Of a stretch of 5,866 nt of DNA, positions 1 to 5,754 are shown one piece after another. Each line of letters opens with the position of its first letter. The first letter of the stretch is position 1. The stretch is from an uncultured Bacilli bacterium (GTDB lineage: Bacteria > Bacillota_I > Bacilli_A > RF39 > UBA660): positions 1 to 5,866 of the forward strand of contig CAPZYV010000056.1 of assembly GCA_948750805.1 (NCBI GenBank), written 5' to 3'. The translations under genes and the position numbers were made by a program. The notes under the pieces were generated by a model. That model was not told the DNA's origin and did not search any database. It was given only the letters and a program-made list of their open reading frames with translations.

Positions 1-892
1 TATCATCGTCAGTAATTGTATGAGGTCCAGTTTCATTTTTTATACCATCTACATAAGCATTTATAACCCCTATTTTTATAGATGATAAATCAAAATTTTT
101 AGAAATATTGTAATTATATTTATCATTTATAGCACTTAGTATTAAAGCATTATCTTTTACTGTTTTACTCATAACTCCAACTGTATCACGAAAAACATCA
201 TATGGAATTACACCTTTATTACTAAGTAGACCAAATGTTGGTCTAATACCTACTAGGGAAGCTGCAGAAGCTGGTAATCTTATCGATGAATTAGTATCTG
301 TTCCTAATGATGCAGCGCTAAAAGATAAAGCGACTGCTACAGCACTTCCACCGCTAGAACCATTGGGAGAATAAAGTGGATTAAAAGCATTTTTGACATT
401 ACCATAAGAACTATTTGATAAACTTGCTTGAAAGGCAAATTCACTCATATTTGTTGACCCTAAAATAATAGCTCCAGCATTACGAAGTTTCTTAATAACT
501 TCAGCATCTTCATTAGGATAGTTGTCTTTTAAAGCTTTAGCCCCTGCTGTAGTTGGAATTCCTTTAACATCAATATTAGTTTTAACTACAATTGGTATGC
601 CATGAAGTAAACTTCTAACAGTTCCTTGTCTTCGTTCTTCATCTAATCTTTTTGCTTCATTTATAGCATTATTGTTAATTTCTCTAATAGCATTAAACTT
701 TGAATCATAAGCGTCTATACGGTCTAAATATAATTTGACTAATAATTCGCTGGTTATATAGCCTTTATCCATAGCATCACTTAAATCTTCAATACTCATT
801 TTTGTAATATCTATAACTGATTTTTCATAAGCTGAAACTTTTATTGGCATAATAAAAATAATAATTAAGATAATATATTTTAATAACTTCAT
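1..892 (-). CDS. Secreted amidase-signature hydrolase, C-terminal part outside window
   Basis: I translated this by hand from an ATG at 892-890; 297 codons are open to the window edge, so the gene is partial at its 3' end. Residues 1-21 look like a signal peptide: KLLK, a hydrophobic stretch (about 6-16), then VSA before the likely cleavage at 21/22. The rest matches the amidase signature (GatA/FAAH) fold. Lys104 lies in GIPIVVKTN, Ser179 in NGSSGGS and Ser203 in GTDTNSSIRLPAS. Their spacing (75 and 24 residues) equals that of the FAAH triad Lys142-Ser217-Ser241, so a Ser-cisSer-Lys amide hydrolase is well supported; the substrate is not known. The export signal and lack of gatC/gatB neighbours argue against tRNA amidotransferase GatA. 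The usual GG before the nucleophile is NS here. The ribosome site is weak. An internal ATG at 850 would remove the signal peptide and has no better ribosome site, so I prefer 892. The family is usually about 450-500 residues long. Confidence 0.92.
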   Translation of the reverse strand, partial: MKLLKYIILIIIFIMPIKVSAYEKSVIDITKMSIEDLSDAMDKGYITSELLVKLYLDRIDAYDSKFNAIREINNNAINEAKRLDEERRQGTVRSLLHGIPIVVKTNIDVKGIPTTAGAKALKDNYPNEDAEVIKKLRNAGAIILGSTNMSEFAFQASLSNSSYGNVKNAFNPLYSPNGSSGGSAVAVALSFSAASLGTDTNSSIRLPASAASLVGIRPTFGLLSNKGVIPYDVFRDTVGVMSKTVKDNALILSAINDKYNYNISKNFDLSSIKIGVINAYVDGIKNETGPHTITDDD

Positions 893-907
893 AATAATCA
901 CTATTTA

Positions 908-913
908 ATTATA
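908..913 (-). promoter_or_regulatory. Possible -10 element of the amidase gene
   Basis: A perfect TATAAT lies 15 bases before the amidase ATG, in the 58-base gap after recO. No TTGACA-like -35 is visible at the usual distance; only T-rich sequence is there. Initiation from it would give a leader of about 10 bases with no good Shine-Dalgarno sequence. In DNA this AT-rich such a hexamer may occur by chance. Confidence 0.3.
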
Positions 914-950
914 CCTTAAATTTAATAAAAAGAAAAACCTAAATTAATTT

Positions 951-1676
951 TTATTCATCAATTAATTTTTTTAAAAAACATTTACTTTTTAAATATAACC
1001 CCGTATATCTCTCATAATAAGTGTCTAAAAAATTATTTATTTCTTTTTTAACTTTATCACTAATTTTTAATTTAGTAATACTCTTAATTTCCACATAATA
1101 ATACATTCTTAATAACTCAATTGTTTTAGGTTCAACGATAATTTCATTTTGATAACAAGAAGAACAAATAAATCCACCTCTATCCCCATCAATTGTAACT
1201 ATATCTTTGGTTTTACCACAACCTATACACTCATTTAAATTAAGCCCTACTCCTAAATAATCTAAATACTTTATTTCTAATATATTACTCATAATAAGAG
1301 GGTCTAATCCTTCATTAATTTTAAGTATAGTTATAATAAAATCTTCATATATATCATCATTAGTTTGTTTTACAACTTGACTTGTTAACTCTGTTAAATA
1401 ATTTAAATAACTTAATAAAACTATATCATTTTTAATCATATTTAAAGGATTAATTATATCTACACTTTTTAATAAAGATAACTTATTTTCTTTATAATAA
1501 ATAATAAATCTAGCATAAGTAAACTTAAGTGTAGTTGCTCTAAAAGGACTTTTTAAAGCTTTAGCTCCCTTACACATGATACCAATTATTCCATCTTTTG
1601 TATAAACATCGATTATTTTTGATGTTTCTCCATAAGATGTTTCTTTTATTATTATTCCTTCAATTTCTCGTAGCAT
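951..1676 (-). CDS. recO: DNA repair protein RecO
   Basis: RecO is the recombination mediator that works with RecR to load RecA on SSB-coated single-stranded DNA in gap repair, and it anneals complementary strands. The 241-residue product has the family length (about 240-260). Residues 1-80 fit the N-terminal OB fold, opening with REIEGIIIKETSYGETSKII and continuing through GIMCKGAKALKSP. A helical domain follows. A four-cysteine zinc knuckle is complete: Cys150 and Cys153 (CIGC) with Cys171 and Cys174 (CSSC). The ATG at 1676 has the Shine-Dalgarno AAAAGAG (1691-1685) eight bases upstream. It sits directly after era and yqzL, as in Bacillus, but a strong terminator at 1741-1711 and nearby TATAAT elements suggest it is largely transcribed separately. 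The stop TAA is at 953-951. In Bacillus, glyQS follows; here an exported amidase does. Confidence 0.94.
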   Translation of the reverse strand: MLREIEGIIIKETSYGETSKIIDVYTKDGIIGIMCKGAKALKSPFRATTLKFTYARFIIYYKENKLSLLKSVDIINPLNMIKNDIVLLSYLNYLTELTSQVVKQTNDDIYEDFIITILKINEGLDPLIMSNILEIKYLDYLGVGLNLNECIGCGKTKDIVTIDGDRGGFICSSCYQNEIIVEPKTIELLRMYYYVEIKSITKLKISDKVKKEINNFLDTYYERYTGLYLKSKCFLKKLIDE

Positions 1677-1694
1677 ATCATCATCTCTTTTAAA

Positions 1695-1709
1695 ATTATA
1701 TCAATTATA
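1695..1709 (-). promoter_or_regulatory. recO: Tandem TATAAT elements before recO
   Basis: Two perfect TATAAT hexamers (1709-1704 and 1700-1695) lie between the T-tract of the yqzL terminator and the recO Shine-Dalgarno. The upstream copy would start transcription near 1697 and leave the ribosome site intact; the downstream copy would start inside it. No good -35 is present (TTGGTT lies 19 bases upstream of the first copy). The position just after a terminator makes a recO promoter plausible, but base composition alone could produce these hexamers. Confidence 0.38.
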
Positions 1710-1710
1710 C

Positions 1711-1741
1711 AAAAAAAAAGAAAGACTTAACCAAATCTTTC
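1711..1741 (-). terminator. Intrinsic terminator ending the yqfC-yqzL operon
   Basis: On the minus strand 1741-1720 forms a nine-pair stem (GAAAGATTT with AAGTCTTTC, one G-U pair) around a GGTT loop, followed at once by nine T residues (1719-1711). This is a textbook rho-independent terminator. It starts 12 bases after the yqzL stop and lies upstream of recO, so it separates recO from the operon. The plus-strand side lacks a T-tract, so it is one-directional. Confidence 0.88.
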
Positions 1742-1753
1742 CTAAGCTAATTG

Positions 1754-1849
1754 CTAGTTATTTTCTGCTCTTTCAATTTTTTTATATTCTAAATAATCTT
1801 CTATTTTGCCACTTTTTTGAAATTTCTTCCAAGCTTCCTTTTTATTCAT
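1754..1849 (-). CDS. yqzL: YqzL-like small protein
   Basis: A 31-codon reading frame lies between era and recO, the exact place of yqzL in Bacillus. It begins MNKKEAWKKFQKSGKIEDYL and continues with an EYKKIER segment, which fits the YqzL pattern I recall: a Trp near the N-terminus, then a Gly-containing turn, then a YL-x-YKE-like segment. YqzL has no established function, and the Bacillus protein is somewhat longer (about 47 residues). The ATG at 1849 has AGAAAGG (1867-1861) 11 bases upstream, a rather long spacing. An in-frame TTG at 1858 would be only two bases from that site and is less likely. The stop is TAG (1756-1754), followed by a strong terminator, which supports a real transcribed gene. 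A hairpin immediately precedes the start codon. The protein is highly charged, with no membrane segment. Confidence 0.8.
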   Translation of the reverse strand: MNKKEAWKKFQKSGKIEDYLEYKKIERAENN

Positions 1850-1885
1850 GTTTCTCAAAACCTTTCTACTTTAATTATGAGAAAC
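1850..1885 (-). promoter_or_regulatory. yqzL: Hairpin leader in front of yqzL
   Basis: In the era-yqzL gap a perfect eight-base inverted repeat, GTTTCTCA (1885-1878) and TGAGAAAC (1857-1850), encloses a 20-base loop. The loop contains the yqzL Shine-Dalgarno AGAAAGG, and the stem ends one base before the yqzL ATG. No T-tract follows, so it is not a terminator. It could bring the ribosome site closer to the start, restrict initiation, or protect the RNA. The structure is seen; the role is inferred. Confidence 0.5.
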
Positions 1886-1903
1886 TAATTTATTTTTTAT
1901 TCA

Positions 1904-2785
1904 CTAAAATTCTAAAAATCCTAATTCTTTTATGTAGCGTTCTTTATCTTTCCAATTTTTTATAGTTTTAACAAATAATTCTAAATAAACTTTTTTACCA
2001 AAACGCTCTTCAAGTTCTATTCTAGCAGCACTTCCAATTTCTTTTAAACGGTCTCCCTTTTTGCCAATAATAATCTTTTTTATTGTATCACGGTCCACTA
2101 TAATATCAACGTGTACTTCAATTAAATCCTTTTTTTCTTCATAAAAAACTGTATGACAAGTTAGACTATGAGGTATTTCTTCTACTGTTACATTAAATAA
2201 TTTTTCTCTAACTATTTCACTAATCATAAAATATACACTATTACTAGTTTTAACATTTGGCTCAAAATATCGTATTTCATCTTTTAAATATTTTTTTATA
2301 ACCATTAAAAGTCTGTCAATATTATCGTTTTCAATTGCCGAAATAGGTACAATTTCACTAAACGGATATAAATCTTTATATTCATTAATACTATATATAA
2401 TATCTTCTTTAGTTAATTTATCAATTTTATTTAAAACTAAAATTACTGGTGATTCTGTTTTCTTTAAAACATCAATTATAAAACGGTCTCCTTTTCCGAT
2501 ACCCGCTGATGCATCAACTACAAATAATAAGCAATCAATATCTTTAACTAATGACATAGCTTGCTTATTCGTAATTTTGCCTAATTTATTAATAGGTTTA
2601 ATTATACCTGGTGTATCCATAAATACAATTTGATAATCGGGTTCATTATAAATTCCTTGAATTATATTTCGTGTAGTTCCCGCTACTTTAGAAGTAATCG
2701 CTATTTTTTCATTTATCAAAGTATTTAATAAAGTAGATTTACCAACATTAGGTCTACCTATTAAACTAACAAATCCACTTTTCAT
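1904..2785 (-). CDS. era: GTPase Era
   Basis: Era is an essential GTPase that binds the 3' end of 16S rRNA and checks 30S subunit maturation. The 293-residue product is close to the usual 300. G motifs are complete: G1 GRPNVGKST (10-18), switch I/G2 around AGTTRN (35-40), G3 DTPG (57-60), G4 NKID (119-122) and G5 SA (149-150). The KPINKLG stretch (64-70) matches the Era-specific sequence after G3. The C-terminal KH domain has its GxxG loop as GKKG (241-244), where many homologues have GKGG, and ends with the typical WKDKERYIKELGF. The ATG at 2785 has an excellent Shine-Dalgarno, AAGGAGGAG (2799-2791), five bases away and overlapping the dgkA stop codon, so translation is probably coupled to dgkA. 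The stop is TAG (1906-1904). Together with YbeY upstream it makes this operon a rRNA maturation cluster. Confidence 0.98.
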   Translation of the reverse strand: MKSGFVSLIGRPNVGKSTLLNTLINEKIAITSKVAGTTRNIIQGIYNEPDYQIVFMDTPGIIKPINKLGKITNKQAMSLVKDIDCLLFVVDASAGIGKGDRFIIDVLKKTESPVILVLNKIDKLTKEDIIYSINEYKDLYPFSEIVPISAIENDNIDRLLMVIKKYLKDEIRYFEPNVKTSNSVYFMISEIVREKLFNVTVEEIPHSLTCHTVFYEEKKDLIEVHVDIIVDRDTIKKIIIGKKGDRLKEIGSAARIELEERFGKKVYLELFVKTIKNWKDKERYIKELGFLEF

Positions 2786-2797
2786 AAAAACTCCTCC

Positions 2798-3241
2798 TTA
2801 TAATGAAAATAATTCTAATAAATATGGTCCAAAAACAAATAAACTGATTACTATTGAAACAATAGACATTACAAAACTTGCTGCTGAACCACAATCTTTA
2901 GCAATCTTAGCTAAAGGATGTATCTTAGATGTAGTTAAGTCAACTGCTGCTTCAATTGCTGTATTAATAAGTTCTAACGCTAAAATAATTCCGAGAGCTA
3001 TAAAGATAATTGCCCACTCTGATAATTTAATTTTAAAAATTACTCCTAAAATAACAGCAAATATACTGACTATACCATGAAGCCATAAACTCTGTTCATA
3101 TCTATATGCATAAACAAGGCCATCAATTGAATATTTAACACTCTTAAAAAATCTTGATACACCATAAACTTTAACTGCATCCCGATTAAAATTTTTCATT
3201 TCATCTTTATTTAACTCTTTATTTTTTGATGCCAGTTTCAT
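2798..3241 (-). CDS. dgkA: Diacylglycerol/undecaprenol kinase family membrane protein
   Basis: This is a DgkA-family integral membrane kinase of 147 residues. Gram-positive members phosphorylate undecaprenol, recycling the lipid carrier of cell-wall synthesis, so UdpK activity is more likely than diacylglycerol kinase activity. The signature ELINTAIEAAVDL (90-102) and HPLAKIAKDCGSAA (108-121) are clear. Glu49, Glu90, Asn93, Glu97 and Asp116 align with Escherichia coli DgkA Glu28, Glu69, Asn72, Glu76 and Asp95 at a constant offset of 21. Three membrane helices are visible (about 54-70, 75-95, 118-139) after a charged N-terminal tail of about 30 residues that is longer than usual. The ATG at 3241 has AGGAG (3256-3252) ten bases upstream and overlaps the end of ybeY by 23 bases. 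A later in-frame ATG at 3199 would shorten the tail but has a poorer ribosome site. In Bacillus, cdd lies between dgkA and era; it is absent here. Confidence 0.95.
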   Translation of the reverse strand: MKLASKNKELNKDEMKNFNRDAVKVYGVSRFFKSVKYSIDGLVYAYRYEQSLWLHGIVSIFAVILGVIFKIKLSEWAIIFIALGIILALELINTAIEAAVDLTTSKIHPLAKIAKDCGSAASFVMSIVSIVISLFVFGPYLLELFSL

Positions 3242-3662
3242 TTAAAATCAACTCCTGTAATCGAAACATAATTTCTTCATCGTCTTTTTTCATATGGTCA
3301 TAACCAAGTAAATGAAGTAACCCATGAACAGTTAGGAAAGATAGCTCTCTTTTAATACTATGCCCATAGCTTTCTGCTTGCTCAATCATTCTAGGAATAC
3401 ATATGTAAATATCGCCTAAAACTCTAATATTATTATACACTAAATCTTTATTATCTTCAAATGCAAATGATATTACATCTGTTATTTTATCTATATTACG
3501 ATACTCTTTATTTATTTTTTGAATCTCTTTAGAATCGACAAAAATTATTGAAAAACAAGCATTTTTTATTCGTTCATGTTTTAAAGTTCTTTTTATTACT
3601 TTTTTTAAATAATTATATTTAAAATCAACTTTATATAAATCATTTATAACATATTTATTCAT
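3219..3662 (-). CDS. ybeY: Endoribonuclease YbeY (rRNA maturation factor)
   Basis: YbeY is a zinc metalloendoribonuclease needed for 16S rRNA 3'-end processing and ribosome quality control in the cytoplasm. The zinc motif HGLLHLLGYDH supplies His113, His117 and His123 (numbered from the chosen start). The conserved YRNIDKITDVISF (54-66) and LGDIYIC (82-88) blocks are also present. I chose the ATG at 3662, giving 147 residues, the normal family length. It overlaps the TGA of the upstream VanZ-family gene as ATGA and has GGGAG (3677-3673) ten bases upstream. The frame remains open to an ATG at 3725, but those 21 extra residues lie entirely inside the upstream gene and do not look like YbeY. The 3' end overlaps dgkA by 23 bases. 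Era acts on the same rRNA end and lies two genes downstream. Confidence 0.96.
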   Translation of the reverse strand: MNKYVINDLYKVDFKYNYLKKVIKRTLKHERIKNACFSIIFVDSKEIQKINKEYRNIDKITDVISFAFEDNKDLVYNNIRVLGDIYICIPRMIEQAESYGHSIKRELSFLTVHGLLHLLGYDHMKKDDEEIMFRLQELILNETGIKK

Positions 3663-3677
3663 ATAATATTTACTCCC
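3659..3677 (-). promoter_or_regulatory. ybeY: Ribosome site and ATGA junction that set the ybeY start
   Basis: GGGAG (3677-3673) lies ten bases before an ATG (3662-3660) whose last two bases are the first two of the TGA (3661-3659) ending the VanZ-family gene. This arrangement usually means coupled translation and decides against the longer ybeY frame that opens at 3725. Confidence 0.75.
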
Positions 3678-4270
3678 ATCCTGCTTAAAAGAAATAATGC
3701 TATTAAAACTAAAATTATAAAACAAATTATATTATAAATAATATCTTTACCAAATATACCTGGTAAATACTTTTTTATGGCATTAAAAGCAACATATAAT
3801 AAAAATCCTGTTATTGCTCCTACTGTATTTAATATGATATCATCAACATCAAAACTACGACCAATACAAAGTTGAACAAACTCAACTGTTGAACTTGATA
3901 TTACACTTACGAGTAATATAGGCAATATTTTTTTAGGTTTAATATATGTTGAAATAAAATATCCAAAAGGTATAAATAAAATAATATTCCCTACTACATT
4001 TAAATAAAATGATGTACTACCTATTTTATAACGAAACATTTCTGTAAATGGTGCTAAATTATATCCACTAACATGATTAAGCTCTGCACGTGTTAAAAGT
4101 TCATATAATAGCAAAACATATATTATAAATAACATGTTAGAAAATTCTTTATGAAATATAAATTTTTCATTACTAGATTTAATCGCTGCAATTCTTACTG
4201 TTATTATGATGACTAAAAAAATTGTCAACATTGGCCACATATTATCAATTGATTCTGTTACTATCTCCAT
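3659..4270 (-). CDS. VanZ-like family membrane protein
   Basis: The product (203 residues from the ATG at 4270) is an integral membrane protein with about six hydrophobic helices, roughly at 12-29, 44-58, 90-107, 115-132, 147-164 and 177-196. It carries the VanZ-family blocks: NLAPF (71-75), GNIILFIPFG (94-103), a VEFVQ helix (Glu130 and Gln133) and RSFDVDDIILNTVGA (138-152). VanZ was named from the enterococcal vanA cluster, where it gives low-level teicoplanin resistance; most relatives, including this one, have no known function, and resistance should not be assumed. The start is uncertain. The ATG at 4270 has AGAGG only three bases upstream. In-frame ATGs at 4285 and 4282 and a GTG at 4294 are alternatives. 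All overlap the end of yqfD (by 26 to 50 bases). The TGA stop overlaps the ybeY start. In Bacillus this slot holds phoH and yqfF. Confidence 0.85.
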   Translation of the reverse strand: MEIVTESIDNMWPMLTIFLVIIITVRIAAIKSSNEKFIFHKEFSNMLFIIYVLLLYELLTRAELNHVSGYNLAPFTEMFRYKIGSTSFYLNVVGNIILFIPFGYFISTYIKPKKILPILLVSVISSSTVEFVQLCIGRSFDVDDIILNTVGAITGFLLYVAFNAIKKYLPGIFGKDIIYNIICFIILVLIALFLLSRMGVNII

Positions 4271-5432
4271 TATCCTCTTCATCATTAGTATCACTATCCA
4301 TTTCTACTTCGTAAGAAACTTTTTTCCCTATTTGTTCATTTATAGCAACAAACATATCTATATCTAAATTATCATTATTTATACTTTTTTTCAATACTTT
4401 TTCATCAATTATATCATCATTTTTATTACCTCTAACTTGAAGTTTTTCATGAATTAAATCTAACCCTTTTTTTAAAGCTTCCTCTTCGGTATATTTTTTT
4501 TCATTTACTTTAACTTCATATTCTTTTCCTATATAAAAACTAATACCCAATATTTTAAATAAAAATTTTTTTTCTACTTGTTTATCATTTACACGACTTT
4601 TTAAAATTTCATATTCATCTTGATTGTTTTTAAAATAAAAATTGTAACGCATTTTGCCTGTTCTTATTTCTTCTTTATAATTAAGTGGTACACTTGCACT
4701 TACGTTATACCACACTTCTGCATATACTTCTCCACTAGCACATACATTATTTTTAACTTCTTCATTAAGTTTAATTTCTCCACTAATTAAAATTTCATCT
4801 TTACTAACATAATCATTAGGATTTACAATAGCTATCCCTTTTTTAGTCGATATGCTTTTTACTATTCCTGCTTTATTGGCAACAATATGACAATATCCTG
4901 TCTCTTCTTCATAATTATTGATAATTCTTTCTTCTACTCTAACATTTATAATCATCCCATCTACATCTATTTCTAACCATTCTATTTTATCCTTATAATT
5001 ATTTTTAATATCTTCAATTATTTTTTCATAAGTTTCATAGCTTTTTTTAAATGTTAATGAACTTACTCCTCGCTCTTTTAGGGCATCATTTAATAATTCT
5101 CGCAACTCTGAATTTTCATGAATAACATTAACTTTAACAATTATATTAGTCAAAATAAGAAACAAAATCACACTAAAAATTATACTTATAATAAAAAGCA
5201 TATTTTTTTTCATTTCTTTTTTTAATTTATAAATTCCAGTTTCATCCACAATATCAATTTTAAAACTTACTAAATATTTTTTAACTCTTTTTAAATCTTT
5301 TTCTAATATTTCTAAAACTAAAGAATCACTTTTATATTCAATATTTCTTATATCAGCATTTATTTTATTAAGTTTTAATAAAGTATTTGTCTTTTTAGTA
5401 GTATATATACGTATTTTTAAATAGTGTTTCAT
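4245..5432 (-). CDS. yqfD: Sporulation protein YqfD
   Basis: YqfD is a membrane protein of endospore formers; in Bacillus subtilis it is made in the mother cell under sigma-E. Its molecular role is not settled. The 395-residue length matches the family (about 400). Residues 1-77 form a Lys-rich cytosolic part and about 78-99 a single membrane helix. The rest would lie outside, containing EWLEIDVDGMIINVRVEER (151-169), a HIVANKAGIVKSI block (182-194), DEILISGEI (212-220) and ASGEVYAEVWY (232-242), all in the order typical of the family. The last 17 residues form an acidic, Asp/Asn-rich tail whose codons overlap the VanZ-family gene start. The ATG at 5432 overlaps the yqfC stop as ATGA and has GTGAGG (5446-5441) eight bases upstream, so translation is probably coupled to yqfC. 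Confidence 0.93.
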   Translation of the reverse strand: MKHYLKIRIYTTKKTNTLLKLNKINADIRNIEYKSDSLVLEILEKDLKRVKKYLVSFKIDIVDETGIYKLKKEMKKNMLFIISIIFSVILFLILTNIIVKVNVIHENSELRELLNDALKERGVSSLTFKKSYETYEKIIEDIKNNYKDKIEWLEIDVDGMIINVRVEERIINNYEEETGYCHIVANKAGIVKSISTKKGIAIVNPNDYVSKDEILISGEIKLNEEVKNNVCASGEVYAEVWYNVSASVPLNYKEEIRTGKMRYNFYFKNNQDEYEILKSRVNDKQVEKKFLFKILGISFYIGKEYEVKVNEKKYTEEEALKKGLDLIHEKLQVRGNKNDDIIDEKVLKKSINNDNLDIDMFVAINEQIGKKVSYEVEMDSDTNDEEDNGDSNRIN

Positions 5433-5671
5433 CTAGTAAACCTCACATTATTAATTATCCCTTTAATTAATATTTCATGATTATCCATCGCACTTACAAT
5501 TAAATCATTTCCTTCAATTGTTAAAGTAAATTCTTTTAATTTTAATTCTATTAAAGTACTAGATAAGCTTAATAAAGTCTCATAATAATATACATGCAAA
5601 CAATTATTAAATATATCAATATAATAATCTTGGTCCATTAAAAAATTTTGGAGGTTTTTTATTATACGCAT
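5429..5671 (-). CDS. yqfC: Sporulation protein YqfC
   Basis: The product is 80 residues from the ATG at 5671, close to the usual 90 or so. It aligns in pattern with YqfC: an N-terminal helix, HVYYYETLLSLSSTLIELKL (26-45), then IEGNDLIVSAM and EILIKGIINNVRF at the C-terminus, a small beta-rich domain. YqfC is always met next to YqfD in spore formers and belongs to the sigma-E regulon in Bacillus subtilis; its molecular function is unknown. A GTG three codons upstream (5680) is in frame, but AAGGGTG (5684-5678) would overlap that codon while standing at a good distance from the ATG, so I prefer 5671. It is the first gene of the operon, 84 bases after a terminator T-tract, and ends in an ATGA overlap with yqfD. 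Confidence 0.9.
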   Translation of the reverse strand: MRIIKNLQNFLMDQDYYIDIFNNCLHVYYYETLLSLSSTLIELKLKEFTLTIEGNDLIVSAMDNHEILIKGIINNVRFTR

Positions 5672-5677
5672 AATCTT

Positions 5678-5684
5678 CACCCTT
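5678..5684 (-). promoter_or_regulatory. yqfC: Ribosome binding site that sets the yqfC start
   Basis: AAGGGTG lies six bases before the ATG at 5671. The competing in-frame GTG (5680-5678) is part of this site itself and so cannot be served by it. Confidence 0.6.
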
Positions 5685-5702
5685 ATAATTTTATGTTTTT
5701 AC

Positions 5703-5733
5703 ATAATAAAAAAGAATTAAAGACTTATATCAA
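5703..5733 (-). promoter_or_regulatory. yqfC: Candidate sigma-A promoter of the yqfC operon
   Basis: TTGATA (5733-5728) is a fair -35. Downstream stand TTTATT (5710-5705, 17-base spacer) or TATTAT (5708-5703, 19-base spacer) as -10 candidates. It lies between the upstream gene's terminator and yqfC, where the operon promoter must be unless it is internal. A CATAAAAT at 5695-5688 resembles a sigma-E -10, but I see no matching -35. AT-rich background makes this tentative. Confidence 0.35.
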
Positions 5734-5754
5734 ATTTTAAAAAGCTTTTTTTGT

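Noticed and set aside
1..892. Amidase as GatA, the glutamyl-tRNA amidotransferase subunit.
   Set aside because: It has an N-terminal signal peptide, an atypical nucleophile loop and no gatC or gatB beside it within the window.
926..968. Inverted repeat AAATTAATT/AATTAATTT (968-960 with 949-941) at the recO stop codon, followed on the minus strand by TTTTTCTTTTT; possible recO terminator.
   Set aside because: The stem is entirely A-T and each arm contains a self-complementary core common in AT-rich DNA, and the T-tract starts several bases later and is interrupted. I could not support it as a real terminator.
3663..3725. A 21-codon N-terminal extension of YbeY starting at the ATG at 3725.
   Set aside because: It lies wholly within the VanZ-family gene, lacks YbeY-like sequence, and the ATG at 3662 has a ribosome site, an ATGA junction and gives the normal family length.
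3659..4270. VanZ-family gene as a glycopeptide resistance determinant.
   Set aside because: There are no vanA/vanH/vanX-type or vanS/vanR-type genes nearby, and most VanZ-like proteins are not linked to resistance.
5688..5695. CATAAAAT before yqfC as a sigma-E -10 element.
   Set aside because: It matches seven of eight positions of the Bacillus sigma-E -10, but there is no recognisable -35 at the right distance, and it would leave a leader that starts almost at the ribosome site.
5691..5706. Six-base inverted repeat TTATGT/ACATAA before yqfC as an operator or hairpin.
   Set aside because: It is short and all but one pair per arm is A-T; such repeats are expected by chance in sequence of this composition.
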